DNA of 39,773 bases from an uncultured Campylobacter sp. (GTDB taxonomy: Bacteria > Campylobacterota > Campylobacteria > Campylobacterales > Campylobacteraceae): the NCBI RefSeq assembly GCF_938017705.1, contig NZ_CALIIS010000075.1, positions 1 to 39,773 on the forward strand. The letters are read 5' to 3'. Below are positions 23,801 to 32,568 of the stretch, piece after piece. A program made the translations under genes and the position numbers. Within the stretch, counting starts at the first letter, position 1; the number at the start of each line of letters is the position of its first letter. The notes beneath the pieces were generated by a model that was not told the DNA's origin, searched no databases, and saw only the letters and a program-made list of their open reading frames with translations.

Positions 23801-24411
23801 GTAAAGTAAGCGTGCTTAACGAAAAACTGGAAAAAGCAAGCGAAATTGAAATCCCTGCGAAATTTTCGGAAGTCAATTCGCACAATCTATATTTGTACGT
23901 CAAATCTTACCTTGCTTCGCTTCGCGCAAATACGGCTAACGCTAAAACTCGCGCCGAGGTTAGCGGCGGCGGCAAAAAACCATGGCGACAGAAGGGTCGC
24001 GGCGGCGCACGCGCGGGCTCAACTAGAACTAACGTCTGGGTAGGCGGCGCGGTCGCATTCGGTCCGACTAACGAGCGAAATTATGAGCAGAAGGTCAATA
24101 AAAAGCAAAAACGTCTTGCGCTGGAATTTGCTATCAATGAGAAAGCAAACGAGGGTAAAATTTTTATCTTCGACGATTTGGAGCTAAAAAGTGGCAAGAC
24201 TAAAGATGCGGCAAATTTTATTAAGAAACTAGGCGTTAGAGATGCGCTAATCGTTAAAAACGAGCTAGACGCGCAAACTCTTTTGGCCTATAGAAATCTA
24301 AAAAATTGCTATGTCATCGATGCAAGCGAGGTCAATGCTTACCTAATCGCAGTTTACGGCTCGGTCGTATTCGAAAAAGCGGCATTTGAATCAATAGTGA
24401 AAGAGGACTAA
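23797..24411 (+). CDS. rplD: 50S ribosomal protein L4
   Basis: A 204-residue protein whose long loop lines the exit tunnel (GGGKKPWRQKGRGGARAGSTR, then GGAVAFGPTNERNYEQKVNKK). In E. coli L4 also represses its own S10 operon by binding the leader; whether it does so here is not shown, but the leader is structured. Coupled to rplC by a four-base overlap. Confidence 0.97.
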   Translation: MSKVSVLNEKLEKASEIEIPAKFSEVNSHNLYLYVKSYLASLRANTANAKTRAEVSGGGKKPWRQKGRGGARAGSTRTNVWVGGAVAFGPTNERNYEQKVNKKQKRLALEFAINEKANEGKIFIFDDLELKSGKTKDAANFIKKLGVRDALIVKNELDAQTLLAYRNLKNCYVIDASEVNAYLIAVYGSVVFEKAAFESIVKED

Positions 24412-24412
24412 A

Positions 24413-24694
24413 ATGGCAGATATAACAGATATCAAAACGATCCTTTATACGGAAAAGTCTCTCGGTCTTCAAGAAAACGGCGTGGTCGTTATCCAAACTA
24501 GCCCGTCGGTTACGAAAAACGGACTAAAGAGCGTTTTGAAGAACTATTTCGGGATCACTCCGCTAAAGATAAATTCTTTAAGACAGGACGGCAAAGTAAA
24601 AAGATTTAGAGGTAAAATGGGCGCTAGAAACGATGTGAAAAAATTCTACGTCAAGCTACCTGAGGGCGCAAGCCTAGAAAGCGTGGAGGCGTAA
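24413..24694 (+). CDS. rplW: 50S ribosomal protein L23
   Basis: A 93-residue protein at the tunnel exit, docking site for trigger factor and the signal recognition particle. Recognised by TDIKTILYTEKSLGLQENGVVVIQ at the start and FRGKMGARNDVKKFYVKL near the end. One base separates it from rplD. Confidence 0.95.
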   Translation: MADITDIKTILYTEKSLGLQENGVVVIQTSPSVTKNGLKSVLKNYFGITPLKINSLRQDGKVKRFRGKMGARNDVKKFYVKLPEGASLESVEA

Positions 24695-24695
24695 A

Positions 24696-25526
24696 ATGGC
24701 GATTAAAACTTATAAACCGTATACTCCAAGTAGAAGATTTATGACCGGGCTTAGCAGCGAGGATATCACTGCAAAAGCTAGTGTTAGAGGCTTGCTTGTT
24801 AAAATTCCTGCCGCAGCCGGAAGGAACAATAACGGTCGCATTACCAGCCGCCATAAACAAGCAGGAGCTGCTAAACTTTATAGAATCATAGATTTTAAGC
24901 GAAATAAATTCGGCGTTGCTGGCAAGGTCGAGGCGATCGAATACGATCCGAATCGCAACTGCCGTATCGCGCTGATCTCATACGCAGACGGCGAGAAGCG
25001 CTACATTATCAAGCCTAACGATCTTAAAGTGGGTGACGTAGTAGCCGCTGCCGAGGGCGGATTAGATATTAAACCGGGTAACGCGATGAAGATGAAAAAT
25101 ATCCCTGTGGGAACCATCCTACATAATATCGAGTTAAAACCCGGCAAAGGCGCTCAAATGGCGCGTAGCGCCGGAGGTTATGCTCAGCTTATGGGTAAAG
25201 AGGAAAAATACGTCATTTTACGTCTGCCTAGCGGCGAGATGAGAAGAGTGCTTGCAGAGTGCATGGCCAGTATCGGCGTAGTGGGTAACGAAGAGTGGGC
25301 AAACGTCGTCATCGGTAAAGCCGGACGTAACCGCCACAGAGGTATCCGTCCTCAAACCAGAGGTTCTGCGATGAACCCGGTCGATCACCCGCACGGCGGT
25401 GGCGAGGGTAAGAAAAACTCCGGTCGCCATCCGGTAACTCCGTGGGGCAAACCGACGAAGGGTTATAAAACTCGCCATAAAAAAGCGAGCGATAAGCTTA
25501 TAATTTCAAGAAGGAAAGGAAAATAA
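24696..25526 (+). CDS. rplB: 50S ribosomal protein L2
   Basis: A 276-residue protein near the peptidyl-transferase centre. It has the full family pattern: IKTYKPYTPSRRFMTGL at the start, GGGRN-type NNNGRITSRHKQAG, and the invariant MNPVDHPHGGGEGK loop with its essential His, then GRHPVTPWGKPTKGYKTR. One base follows rplW. Confidence 0.98.
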   Translation: MAIKTYKPYTPSRRFMTGLSSEDITAKASVRGLLVKIPAAAGRNNNGRITSRHKQAGAAKLYRIIDFKRNKFGVAGKVEAIEYDPNRNCRIALISYADGEKRYIIKPNDLKVGDVVAAAEGGLDIKPGNAMKMKNIPVGTILHNIELKPGKGAQMARSAGGYAQLMGKEEKYVILRLPSGEMRRVLAECMASIGVVGNEEWANVVIGKAGRNRHRGIRPQTRGSAMNPVDHPHGGGEGKKNSGRHPVTPWGKPTKGYKTRHKKASDKLIISRRKGK

Positions 25527-25528
25527 AA

Positions 25529-25810
25529 ATGGCTAGATCGCTAAAAAAAGGTCCTTTCGTAGATGATCACGTAATGAAAAAAGTCGTTGCGGCAAAGAAA
25601 GCCGGCGATAACAAACCGATCAAGACTTGGTCGAGACGAAGCACGATCGTGCCTGAGATGATCGGACTTACGTTTAACGTTCATAACGGAAAGAATTTTA
25701 TCCCGGTTTACGTCACCGAGCATCATATCGGTTATAAATTAGGCGAGTTCGCTCCTACGCGCACTTTCAAGGGCCACAAAGGCTCCGTGCAGAAAAAGAT
25801 CGGCAAGTAA
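25529..25810 (+). CDS. rpsS: 30S ribosomal protein S19
   Basis: A 93-residue head protein that contacts S13 and the A-site tRNA region. Family sequence ARSLKKGPFVDDHVMKKV, WSRRSTIVPEMIGLTF and the end APTRTFKGHKGSVQKKIGK. AAGGAAAGGAAAA before the ATG lies in the rplB tail. Confidence 0.97.
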   Translation: MARSLKKGPFVDDHVMKKVVAAKKAGDNKPIKTWSRRSTIVPEMIGLTFNVHNGKNFIPVYVTEHHIGYKLGEFAPTRTFKGHKGSVQKKIGK

Positions 25811-25819
25811 GGATAGAAT

Positions 25820-26152
25820 ATGAGTAAATCAACTATTAAATTTGTTCGCCTTTCGCCGACAAAAGCAAGACTTATCGCGAAGCAAATTCAAGGCATGAAT
25901 GCGGAATTTGCCCTTGCTACTTTGGAATTTACGCCTAATCGCGGCGCGAAATATATCGCTACGGCGATTTCAAGCGCGGTCGCAAACGGCGGCTTTGAGC
26001 CCGAAGAGGTCGTAGTTACTAGCTGCCGAGTGGATGCGGGTCCCGTACTTAAGAGATTTCGTCCGCGCGCCAGAGGTACGGCTAGCCGTATTCGCAAACC
26101 TACTTCGCACATCATCGTCGAAGTAGCAAAACCAAGTAAGAAGGAAGCGTAA
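25820..26152 (+). CDS. rplV: 50S ribosomal protein L22
   Basis: A 110-residue exit-tunnel protein with the hairpin that macrolide resistance mutations affect. Recognised by KFVRLSPTKARLIAKQIQGMNAE and the loop VDAGPVLKRFRPRARGTASRIRKPTSH. Its stop touches the rpsC start (TAAATG). Confidence 0.97.
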   Translation: MSKSTIKFVRLSPTKARLIAKQIQGMNAEFALATLEFTPNRGAKYIATAISSAVANGGFEPEEVVVTSCRVDAGPVLKRFRPRARGTASRIRKPTSHIIVEVAKPSKKEA

Positions 26153-26848
26153 ATGGGACAGAAAGTAAATCCGATCGGTTTAAGATTAGGAATTAATCGA
26201 AATTGGGAGTCTAGATGGTTTCCTTCTAAAGCGACGCTTTCCGAAAGCATCGGCGAGGATTACAAGATCCGTAAATTTTTAAAAGCTAAGCTTTACTATG
26301 CGGGAATTAGCCAAATTCTTATCGAAAGAACGGCTAAGAAAATTCGCGTAACGATCGTAGCCGCAAGACCGGGTATTATCATCGGCAAAAAAGGCGGCGA
26401 GGTCGAAAATTTAAGAAGCGAAGTCGTTAAGCTAGTCAATAAAGACATAGCCATTAATATCAAAGAGGAGCGCAAAGTAGGCTCGAACGCACTTTTGGCT
26501 GCGGAAAACGTAGCTATGCAGCTAGAGCGCCGCGTTGCATTCCGCCGTGCTATGAAAAAGGTCATCCAAGGCGCTCAAAAAGCAGGCGCAAAGGGAATTA
26601 AAATTTGCGTCGCAGGTCGCTTGGGCGGTGCGGAGATGGCTAGAACCGAATGGTATTTGGAGGGACGCGTTCCGCTTCATACTCTAAGGGCTAGGATCGA
26701 TTACGGCTTTGCCGAAGCGCATACGACCTACGGTAATATCGGCATTAAGGTTTGGATCTTTAAGGGTGAAATTTTACAAAAAGGCATCCAGGCTGAAAAG
26801 ACCGATGATGCGCCTAAAAAAACACGCAGACCAAGAAGAGGTAAATAG
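26153..26848 (+). CDS. rpsC: 30S ribosomal protein S3
   Basis: A 231-residue protein of the mRNA entry channel. It starts GQKVNPIGLRLGINRNWESRW, then has the KH domain with GIIIGKKGGEVENLR, and the C-terminal domain AGRLGGAEMARTEWYLEGRVPLHTLRARIDYG. A Lys/Arg tail closes it. Confidence 0.98.
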   Translation: MGQKVNPIGLRLGINRNWESRWFPSKATLSESIGEDYKIRKFLKAKLYYAGISQILIERTAKKIRVTIVAARPGIIIGKKGGEVENLRSEVVKLVNKDIAINIKEERKVGSNALLAAENVAMQLERRVAFRRAMKKVIQGAQKAGAKGIKICVAGRLGGAEMARTEWYLEGRVPLHTLRARIDYGFAEAHTTYGNIGIKVWIFKGEILQKGIQAEKTDDAPKKTRRPRRGK

Positions 26849-26850
26849 TT

Positions 26851-27276
26851 ATGTTGATGCCAAAAAGAACAAAATACCGCAAGATGATGAAAGGTCGCAA
26901 TCGCGGCTATGCGACGAGAGGAAATTCCTTGACGCTCGGCGATTTCGGTATCAAAGCGGTAGAGACGGGTAGGGTAAATTCTCGCCAGATCGAAGCGGCT
27001 CGTGTCGCGATGACGCGCTTCGTGAATCGTCAAGCTAAAATTTGGATTAAGGTATTCCCAGACAAACCGCTTACCAAAAAGCCTCTACAAACTCGTATGG
27101 GTAAAGGTAAGAGCGGCGTAGAAGAGTGGGTAATGAATATAAAACCGGGCAGGATCATTTTCGAGATGACCGGCGTTAGCGAAGAGGTTGCTAAAGAGGC
27201 GCTTATGCTTTCGATTCATAAACTACCTTTTAAAACGAAAATCGTAAGTAGGGAAAGCGAAAATGAAATATACTGA
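26851..27276 (+). CDS. rplP: 50S ribosomal protein L16
   Basis: A 141-residue protein shaping the tRNA acceptor site. Recognised by LMPKRTKYRKMMKGRNRGYATRGN, VFPDKPLTKKPLQTRMGKGKG-type region and EEWVMNIKPGRIIFEMTGV. It overlaps rpmC by 14 bases. Confidence 0.97.
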   Translation: MLMPKRTKYRKMMKGRNRGYATRGNSLTLGDFGIKAVETGRVNSRQIEAARVAMTRFVNRQAKIWIKVFPDKPLTKKPLQTRMGKGKSGVEEWVMNIKPGRIIFEMTGVSEEVAKEALMLSIHKLPFKTKIVSRESENEIY

Positions 27277-27445
27277 TTTGAAAGATAAAGATTTGGCTGA
27301 GCTAAATTCTATGTTGAAACAAAGTAAGTTGCTTTTATTTACGGCTAGACAAAAGCTAAAAACTATGCAGCTAAGCAATCCTAACGAGATTCGCGCTATC
27401 AAAAAAGATATCGCTAGAATCAATACCGCTATTAAAGCGAAATAA
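27263..27445 (+). CDS. rpmC: 50S ribosomal protein L29
   Basis: A 60-residue helical-hairpin protein at the tunnel exit: YTDLKDKDLAELNSMLKQSK, then SNPNEIRAIKKDIARINTAI. Its start lies inside rplP, indicating coupling. Confidence 0.95.
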   Translation: MKYTDLKDKDLAELNSMLKQSKLLLFTARQKLKTMQLSNPNEIRAIKKDIARINTAIKAK

Positions 27446-27454
27446 GGATAGGTT

Positions 27455-27706
27455 ATGGCATTTAAAAGAGAAATTCAAGGCGTAGTCGTAAAGAAGGCGG
27501 GCGATAAAACAGCTACCGTTTTGGTAGAAAGAAGGGTTATGCACCCTAGATATAGAAAGATCGTAAAAAGATTTAAAAAATATCTGATCCACGATGAAAA
27601 CAACGTCGTAAAGATCGGCGATACCATATCTGCGATCGAGTGCAGACCGCTAAGCGCTAGAAAATCGTTTCGCTTAAAAGCGGTTTTGAAAACAGGAGTT
27701 GAATAA
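27455..27706 (+). CDS. rpsQ: 30S ribosomal protein S17
   Basis: An 83-residue OB-fold primary 16S rRNA binder: KREIQGVVVKKAGDKTATVLVERRVMHPRYRKIVKR, and the end ECRPLSARKSFRLKAVL. Its stop and the rplN start share a base. Confidence 0.96.
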   Translation: MAFKREIQGVVVKKAGDKTATVLVERRVMHPRYRKIVKRFKKYLIHDENNVVKIGDTISAIECRPLSARKSFRLKAVLKTGVE

Positions 27707-28074
27707 TGATACAGAGTTTTACCAGACTTGCGGTAGCTGATAATAGCGGCGCAAAAGAACTTATGTGTATTAAAGTTTTGGGCGGCAGCAAAAGAAGATA
27801 CGCCACAATCGGCGATATCATCGTTTGCTCTGTAAAAAAAGCGCTCCCTAACGGCAAAATTAAGCGCGGTCAAGTAGTAAAAGCCGTAGTCGTTCGTACG
27901 ACTAAAGAGTTGCACAGAGGCAACGGCTCGCTAATTAGATTCGATGAGAACGCAGCCGTTATTTTGGATTCAAAAAAAGAGCCGATCGGCACTCGTATTT
28001 TCGGTCCTATCGGTAGAGAGGTCAGATACGGCGGTTTTATGAAGATCGTTTCGCTGGCTCCGGAGGTTTTATAA
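27706..28074 (+). CDS. rplN: 50S ribosomal protein L14
   Basis: A 122-residue intersubunit-bridge protein with the full signature IQSFTRLAVADNSGAKELMCIKVLGGSKRRYA and PIGTRIFGPIGREVR. Overlaps both neighbours by one base. Confidence 0.98.
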   Translation: MIQSFTRLAVADNSGAKELMCIKVLGGSKRRYATIGDIIVCSVKKALPNGKIKRGQVVKAVVVRTTKELHRGNGSLIRFDENAAVILDSKKEPIGTRIFGPIGREVRYGGFMKIVSLAPEVL

Positions 28075-28307
28075 TGGCAGTAAAATTTAAGATTAAAAAA
28101 GGCGATCAAGTAAAGATCATCGCAGGTGACGATAAGGGCAAAACAGGCACCGTCAAGGCAGTGTTTCCTAAAAAAGCTCAAGTTATCGTCGAGGGTTGTA
28201 AAATGGCTAAAAAGGCTATCAAGCCAACCGAGCAAAATCCGCAAGGCGGCTTTACGAGCAAAGAGATGCCTATGGATATTTCAAACGTTGCGTTGGTAGA
28301 GGGTTGA
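28074..28307 (+). CDS. rplX: 50S ribosomal protein L24
   Basis: A 77-residue assembly initiator with KOW motif (KKGDQVKIIAGDDKGKTGTVKAVFPKKAQVIVEG). It is the short form of L24 usual in Campylobacterota and shorter than the ~104 residues of E. coli. Confidence 0.96.
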   Translation: MAVKFKIKKGDQVKIIAGDDKGKTGTVKAVFPKKAQVIVEGCKMAKKAIKPTEQNPQGGFTSKEMPMDISNVALVEG

Positions 28308-28309
28308 TT

Positions 28310-28855
28310 ATGAGCAGACTAAAAGATAAATACGCTAATTCCATCAGAGCTGCTTTGCAGAAAGAATTTGATATAAAAAATCCTATGCTTATCCCGGCGC
28401 TTGAAAAGATCGTTATCAGCGTAGGAACGGGCGAGTCGAGCAAAGATCAAAAGGTGCTTCAAAATATGGCCGATACTATCTCGCTGATCGCAGGTCAAAA
28501 AGCGCTTATCGTCAATGCAAAAAAATCGGTCGCAGGCTTTAAGGTTCGCGAAGGTTTTCCGGTAGGCATAATGGTTACGTTACGAAAAGAGCAGATGTTT
28601 GCCTTCCTAGACAAACTGATCTCTATCGCGCTTCCTAGGGTTAAGGATTTCCGAGGGCTGCCTAGAGCGGGCTTTGACGGGCGCGGCAATTATAACTTCG
28701 GCTTGCAAGAGCAGCTGATGTTCCCTGAGGTCGAATACGATCAAATTTTAAGAACTCACGGTATGAATATAACCGTCGTAACGACTACAAATAACGATAA
28801 AGAGGCATTTAAATTGCTAGAGTTATTCGGCATGCCTTTTGCAAAAGGAAAATGA
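28310..28855 (+). CDS. rplE: 50S ribosomal protein L5
   Basis: A 181-residue protein binding 5S rRNA: SRLKDKYANSIRAALQKEF, then NPMLIPALEKIVISVGTGE, PRVKDFRGLPRAGFDGRGNYNFG and EQLMFPEVEYDQI. The ATG at 28310 is chosen; a TTG two codons earlier is in frame. It follows rplX by two bases. Confidence 0.97.
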   Translation: MSRLKDKYANSIRAALQKEFDIKNPMLIPALEKIVISVGTGESSKDQKVLQNMADTISLIAGQKALIVNAKKSVAGFKVREGFPVGIMVTLRKEQMFAFLDKLISIALPRVKDFRGLPRAGFDGRGNYNFGLQEQLMFPEVEYDQILRTHGMNITVVTTTNNDKEAFKLLELFGMPFAKGK

Positions 28856-28856
28856 T

Positions 28857-29042
28857 ATGGCAAAAAAATCAATGGTAGCCAAGGCGAAACGCCCCGCTAA
28901 ATTTAGCACTCGCGCATATACCAGATGTCAAATTTGCGGTCGTCCGCACTCCGTTTATAAAGATTTTGGAATTTGTCGCGTTTGCCTTCGCAAGATGGCA
29001 AACGAGGGCTTGATCCCGGGTCTAAAAAAAGCAAGCTGGTAA
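28857..29042 (+). CDS. rpsN: 30S ribosomal protein S14, zinc-binding short form
   Basis: A 61-residue S14 of the zinc-ribbon (C+) type with CQICGRPHSVYKDFGICRVC giving C-x2-C-x12-C-x2-C, and the end GLIPGLKKASW. The ATG at 28857, with AAAAGGAAAA upstream, gives the standard length. Confidence 0.97.
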   Translation: MAKKSMVAKAKRPAKFSTRAYTRCQICGRPHSVYKDFGICRVCLRKMANEGLIPGLKKASW

Positions 29043-29051
29043 GGAGAAGAG

Positions 29052-29447
29052 ATGATTAACGATCTTATTTCAGATGGACTAACTCGCATCAGAAATGCTG
29101 CGATGCGAAGACTAGATACGACTAAGCTTTTTCACTCAAACGTCGTTGAGGCTATGCTTAAAATTTTAGCCGAGAAGGGCTATATCGAGAGCTACAACGT
29201 AGTAGAGGAAAACAATAAAAAGATCATCAACGTAGTGCTTAAATACGACGAAAAGGGTAGGAGCGTGATAAACGAAGTTAAAAGAATTTCGACTCCGGGT
29301 CGCCGCGTATATCAGGGCAAAGACGAGATCAAGCGCTTCAAGAACGGTTACGGAACCGTCGTCGTTAGCACAAGCAAAGGCGTTATGAGCGGTATCGACG
29401 CGCACAAAGCGGGCGTTGGCGGCGAAGTGCTTTGCACGATCTGGTAA
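29052..29447 (+). CDS. rpsH: 30S ribosomal protein S8
   Basis: A 131-residue primary 16S rRNA binder: NDLISDGLTRIRNAAMRRLDTTKLFHSNVVEAMLKIL, with the C-terminal GVMSGIDAHKAGVGGEVLCTIW. In E. coli S8 represses the spc operon. The 77-base gap that follows is the only long gap of the cluster and folds into a hairpin. Confidence 0.97.
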   Translation: MINDLISDGLTRIRNAAMRRLDTTKLFHSNVVEAMLKILAEKGYIESYNVVEENNKKIINVVLKYDEKGRSVINEVKRISTPGRRVYQGKDEIKRFKNGYGTVVVSTSKGVMSGIDAHKAGVGGEVLCTIW

Positions 29448-29453
29448 GAAGTC

Positions 29454-29495
29454 TCTACTTTTTATGGCATTGTGGTATCCATTCGTAAAAGTAGA
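29454..29495 (+). promoter_or_regulatory. Hairpin in the rpsH-rplF intercistronic gap
   Basis: TCTACTTTT (29454-29462) pairs perfectly with AAAAGTAGA (29487-29495). Inside, ATGG (29464-29467) can pair with CCAT (29479-29482). It may be a ribosomal-protein binding site, an mRNA processing site or an attenuator. No T run follows, so it is not a simple terminator. Confidence 0.5.
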
Positions 29496-29524
29496 CATAC
29501 CCTAGACAAATAAAAAGGAAAATT

Positions 29525-30061
29525 ATGTCAAGAATTGGTAAAAAACCGATCTCTATTCCAAACGGCTTAGAGGTCAAAATCGACGGCTCGTCGTTAAAAT
29601 TTAAAAAATCTAATAACGAAAAAGAGCTTGATTTAAAAGGTCATGTCGATGTAAAAATCGAAGACGGAAAGATAGAATTCTCACCTAAGGGTAAGGATAG
29701 ACAGAGTAGAGCGTATTGGGGAACATACCGCGCTTTAGCTAACAATATCGTCCTTGGTCTTACCGAGGGCTTTTCAAAGCAGCTTGAAATCAACGGCGTC
29801 GGCTACAGAGCCGCGATGAAGGGCAAGGTGCTTGAGCTAAATTTAGGTTTTTCGCATCCGATAAATTTTGAATCTCCAAAGGGGATTGAAATTTCCGTAG
29901 ATAAAAACGTCGTAACCATCAAAGGCGACGATAAGCAGCAAGTAGGCCAAGTAGCAGCCGAGATCAGAGGATTCAGACCGCCTGAGCCATATAAAGGCAA
30001 GGGTATTAAGTATCTTGAAGAGCGCATTATCCGCAAAGCCGGAAAAACAGCTAAGAAATAA
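29525..30061 (+). CDS. rplF: 50S ribosomal protein L6
   Basis: A 178-residue protein at the GTPase region of the 50S subunit: SRIGKKPISIPNGLEVKIDG at the start and RGFRPPEPYKGKGIKYLEERIIRKAGK at the end. AAAAAGGAAAATT before the ATG gives a fresh ribosome-binding site after the 77-base gap. Confidence 0.97.
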   Translation: MSRIGKKPISIPNGLEVKIDGSSLKFKKSNNEKELDLKGHVDVKIEDGKIEFSPKGKDRQSRAYWGTYRALANNIVLGLTEGFSKQLEINGVGYRAAMKGKVLELNLGFSHPINFESPKGIEISVDKNVVTIKGDDKQQVGQVAAEIRGFRPPEPYKGKGIKYLEERIIRKAGKTAKK

Positions 30062-30071
30062 GGGTTGAGAA

Positions 30072-30428
30072 ATGACACAGAACGTATTAAAAAGAAAGAT
30101 CTCTTTACGAATCAAGAGAAAAAGAAGAATTCGCGCTAAAATTTCAGGCGTCGCATCTTGCCCTAGAATTTCTATTTTCAAATCCAATAGAACCGTCTAC
30201 GCCCAGGCTATCGACGACGCGGCGAGCGCGACTTTGTGCGCCAGCAGCGGCAAGGTTTTAAATTTAAAGGCGAACAAAGAGGGCGCAGCTAGCCTAGCTA
30301 AAGATTTGGCTTCCAAGCTAAAGGATAAAGGCATCTCCGAGGCGCTTTTCGATCGCAACGGCTATTTGTATCACGGCGTAATCGCAAGCTTTGCCGAGTC
30401 GCTACGCCAAAACGGCATCAAACTATAA
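30072..30428 (+). CDS. rplR: 50S ribosomal protein L18
   Basis: A 118-residue 5S rRNA binder: a basic N-terminus (RISLRIKRKRRIRAKISG), PRISIFKSNRTVYAQAIDD, and the end FDRNGYLYHGVIASFAESLRQNGIKL. Confidence 0.97.
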   Translation: MTQNVLKRKISLRIKRKRRIRAKISGVASCPRISIFKSNRTVYAQAIDDAASATLCASSGKVLNLKANKEGAASLAKDLASKLKDKGISEALFDRNGYLYHGVIASFAESLRQNGIKL

Positions 30429-30443
30429 CCCAAAGGAATGATT

Positions 30444-30887
30444 GTGGAAAAGTATAATAGAGAAGAATTCGAAGAGGTAATCGTCAATATCGGTAGGGTT
30501 ACGAAGGTCGTTAAGGGCGGTAGAAGGTTCAGATTTACCGCGCTTGTAGTGGTAGGCAATAGAAACGGCCTGGTGGGCTTTGGCTTCGGTAAATCCAAAG
30601 AGGTTCCAGACGCGATTAAAAAGGCGGTAGACGATGCGTTTAAAAATATCATCAAAGTAAATTTAAATGGTTCTACCATCACTCACGATATCGAAGTTAA
30701 ATACAATGCGAGCAAAATTTTACTTAAGCCGGCGAGCGAAGGTACCGGCGTTATCGCGGGTGGCTCCGTGCGCCCGGTTTTAGAGCTTGCAGGCATTAGG
30801 GATATCCTAACCAAATCGCTAGGCTCTAACAACGCATCCAACGTCGTAAGAGCTACTATGAAAGCTCTTAGTATCTTAAAACACTAG
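30444..30887 (+). CDS. rpsE: 30S ribosomal protein S5
   Basis: A 147-residue fidelity protein: EKYNREEFEEVIVNIGRVTKV, GGRRFRFTALVVVGNRNGLVGFGFGKSKEVPDAIKKAV and LAGIRDILTKSLGSNN. The start is taken as the GTG at 30444: AAAGGA ends directly against an ATG at 30438, leaving no spacer, but lies six bases from the GTG, and the result matches the Campylobacter S5 start MEKYN. rpmD (L30) is absent after it, as is usual in this phylum. Confidence 0.93.
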   Translation: MEKYNREEFEEVIVNIGRVTKVVKGGRRFRFTALVVVGNRNGLVGFGFGKSKEVPDAIKKAVDDAFKNIIKVNLNGSTITHDIEVKYNASKILLKPASEGTGVIAGGSVRPVLELAGIRDILTKSLGSNNASNVVRATMKALSILKH

Positions 30888-30898
30888 AAGGATAAAAG

Positions 30899-31303
30899 AT
30901 GGGATTAGAAAATCTTAAAAAAGCCCCGGGCTCGACTCACGCTACCAAGCGCTTGGGTCGCGGTCAAGGAAGCGGCCTAGGTAAAACTGCGGGTCGCGGT
31001 GGCAAGGGTCAAACCGCGCGCACCGGCTCTCACGAAAAAAGAGGCTTCGAGGGCGGTCAGCAGCCGATTCAGCGAAGGCTTCCAAAGGTAGGTTTTACTT
31101 CTAATAAATTTGAAAAACCTTACGTGATCAATGTCGATAAAATCGAAGCCATCAAAGATCTTAGCGAGATCACGGTCGAAAGCATCAAGTCGGTTCATAA
31201 AATTTCAAATTCCGTTAAAAAGATCAAGCTGATCGGCGTAGGCGCAAAAGCGCTCGCTAGCAAGATCAAAGACGAGAACGTAAAATTTAGCGGACAAAAA
31301 TAA
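30899..31303 (+). CDS. rplO: 50S ribosomal protein L15
   Basis: A 134-residue late-assembly protein: LENLKKAPGSTHATKRLGRGQGSGLGKTAGRGGKGQ, then FEGGQQPIQRRLPKVGF. Its stop and the secY start overlap as TAATG. Confidence 0.97.
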   Translation: MGLENLKKAPGSTHATKRLGRGQGSGLGKTAGRGGKGQTARTGSHEKRGFEGGQQPIQRRLPKVGFTSNKFEKPYVINVDKIEAIKDLSEITVESIKSVHKISNSVKKIKLIGVGAKALASKIKDENVKFSGQK

Positions 31304-32568
31304 TGAATAAATCGCTACGCAACAAAATTCTCATTACTTTGGGCTTTCTTTTTGCCTATAGGTTGCTAGCTTACGTGCCGGTTCCGGGAGTAGACGTTGA
31401 GGTTATAAAGCAATTTTTTCAAAACAATAGCAACAACGCTTTTGGAATGTTTAATATGTTTAGCGGTAACGCGGCGGAGCGATTCAGCGTTATCTCGCTA
31501 GGCATTATGCCTTATATTACCGCTTCGATCATTATGGAGCTGCTCGCCGCGACCTTTCCAAATTTAGGCAAGCTCAAAAAAGAGCGCGACGGTATGCAGA
31601 AATATATGCAGATCATCCGATACGCTACCATCGCAATCGCTATGGTTCAATCCATCGGCGTTAGCATCGGCTTGCAGGGCATCCACGGACAGACCGGAGC
31701 GCCTGCGATAATGGCGGAGAATACCAACGAGTTTGTTTTCATCTCGTGCATTTCAATGCTTGCAGGCACAATGCTTTTGATGTGGATCGGCGAGCAGATT
31801 ACGCAGCGCGGCGTCGGTAACGGCACTAGCCTTATTATCTTTGCGGGTATCGTTAGCGCTATCCCTAGAGCGATCGGAAGTACCGTAAATTTGGTAAATA
31901 CCGGCGAGATGAATATCTTGATCCTCGCCCTTATTATAGGGATTATTTTGCTCACTATCGGAGTTATTATCTATATAGAGCTGGGCGAGCGCAGAATTCC
32001 CGTTTCGTTTTCGCGCAAAGTATTGATGGCGAATCAAAACAAGCGCATTATGAACTATGTGCCGATCAAGCTAAATTTAAGCGGCGTTATTCCGCCTATT
32101 TTTGCAAGCGCAATTTTGATGTTTCCGACCACTATTTTGCAGGCAAGCACCAATCCGATCATCCAGAAGGTCCACGATTTCCTAAGCCCGAGCAACTACT
32201 TTTTCAACTTCTTAACCTTTGTTTTGGTCGTGTTTTTTGCGTATTTTTACGCATCGATCGCGTTTAATTCAAAAGATATAAGCGAAAATTTAAAGAAGCA
32301 GGGCGGATTTATCCCGGGTATTCGTCCGGGCGAGGGAACGGCGAGCTTTTTAAACGAAGTCGCCAGCCGCCTTACGTTTTGGGGCTCGATCTATCTCGGC
32401 CTCGTAACCGTCATCCCGTGGCTGCTCGTTAAATTTATGGGCGTGCCGTTTTATTTCGGTGGCACCAGCGTGCTGATCGTCGTCTCCGTCGCACTCGATA
32501 CGATGAGGCGCATTGAAGCACAGATCTATATGAACAAATATCAGACCCTAAGCGCGGTCGGGCTATAA
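31303..32568 (+). CDS. secY: Preprotein translocase subunit SecY
   Basis: A 421-residue integral membrane protein, the channel of the Sec translocon. Ten membrane helices can be traced from ILITLGFLFAYRLLAYVPVPGVD onward. Family motifs include the plug-region SLGIMPYITASIIMELL, GERRIPVSFSRK and GGFIPGIRPGEGTA. It lies at the end of the ribosomal genes as in most bacteria. Coupled to rplO upstream and map downstream. Confidence 0.98.
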   Translation: MNKSLRNKILITLGFLFAYRLLAYVPVPGVDVEVIKQFFQNNSNNAFGMFNMFSGNAAERFSVISLGIMPYITASIIMELLAATFPNLGKLKKERDGMQKYMQIIRYATIAIAMVQSIGVSIGLQGIHGQTGAPAIMAENTNEFVFISCISMLAGTMLLMWIGEQITQRGVGNGTSLIIFAGIVSAIPRAIGSTVNLVNTGEMNILILALIIGIILLTIGVIIYIELGERRIPVSFSRKVLMANQNKRIMNYVPIKLNLSGVIPPIFASAILMFPTTILQASTNPIIQKVHDFLSPSNYFFNFLTFVLVVFFAYFYASIAFNSKDISENLKKQGGFIPGIRPGEGTASFLNEVASRLTFWGSIYLGLVTVIPWLLVKFMGVPFYFGGTSVLIVVSVALDTMRRIEAQIYMNKYQTLSAVGL

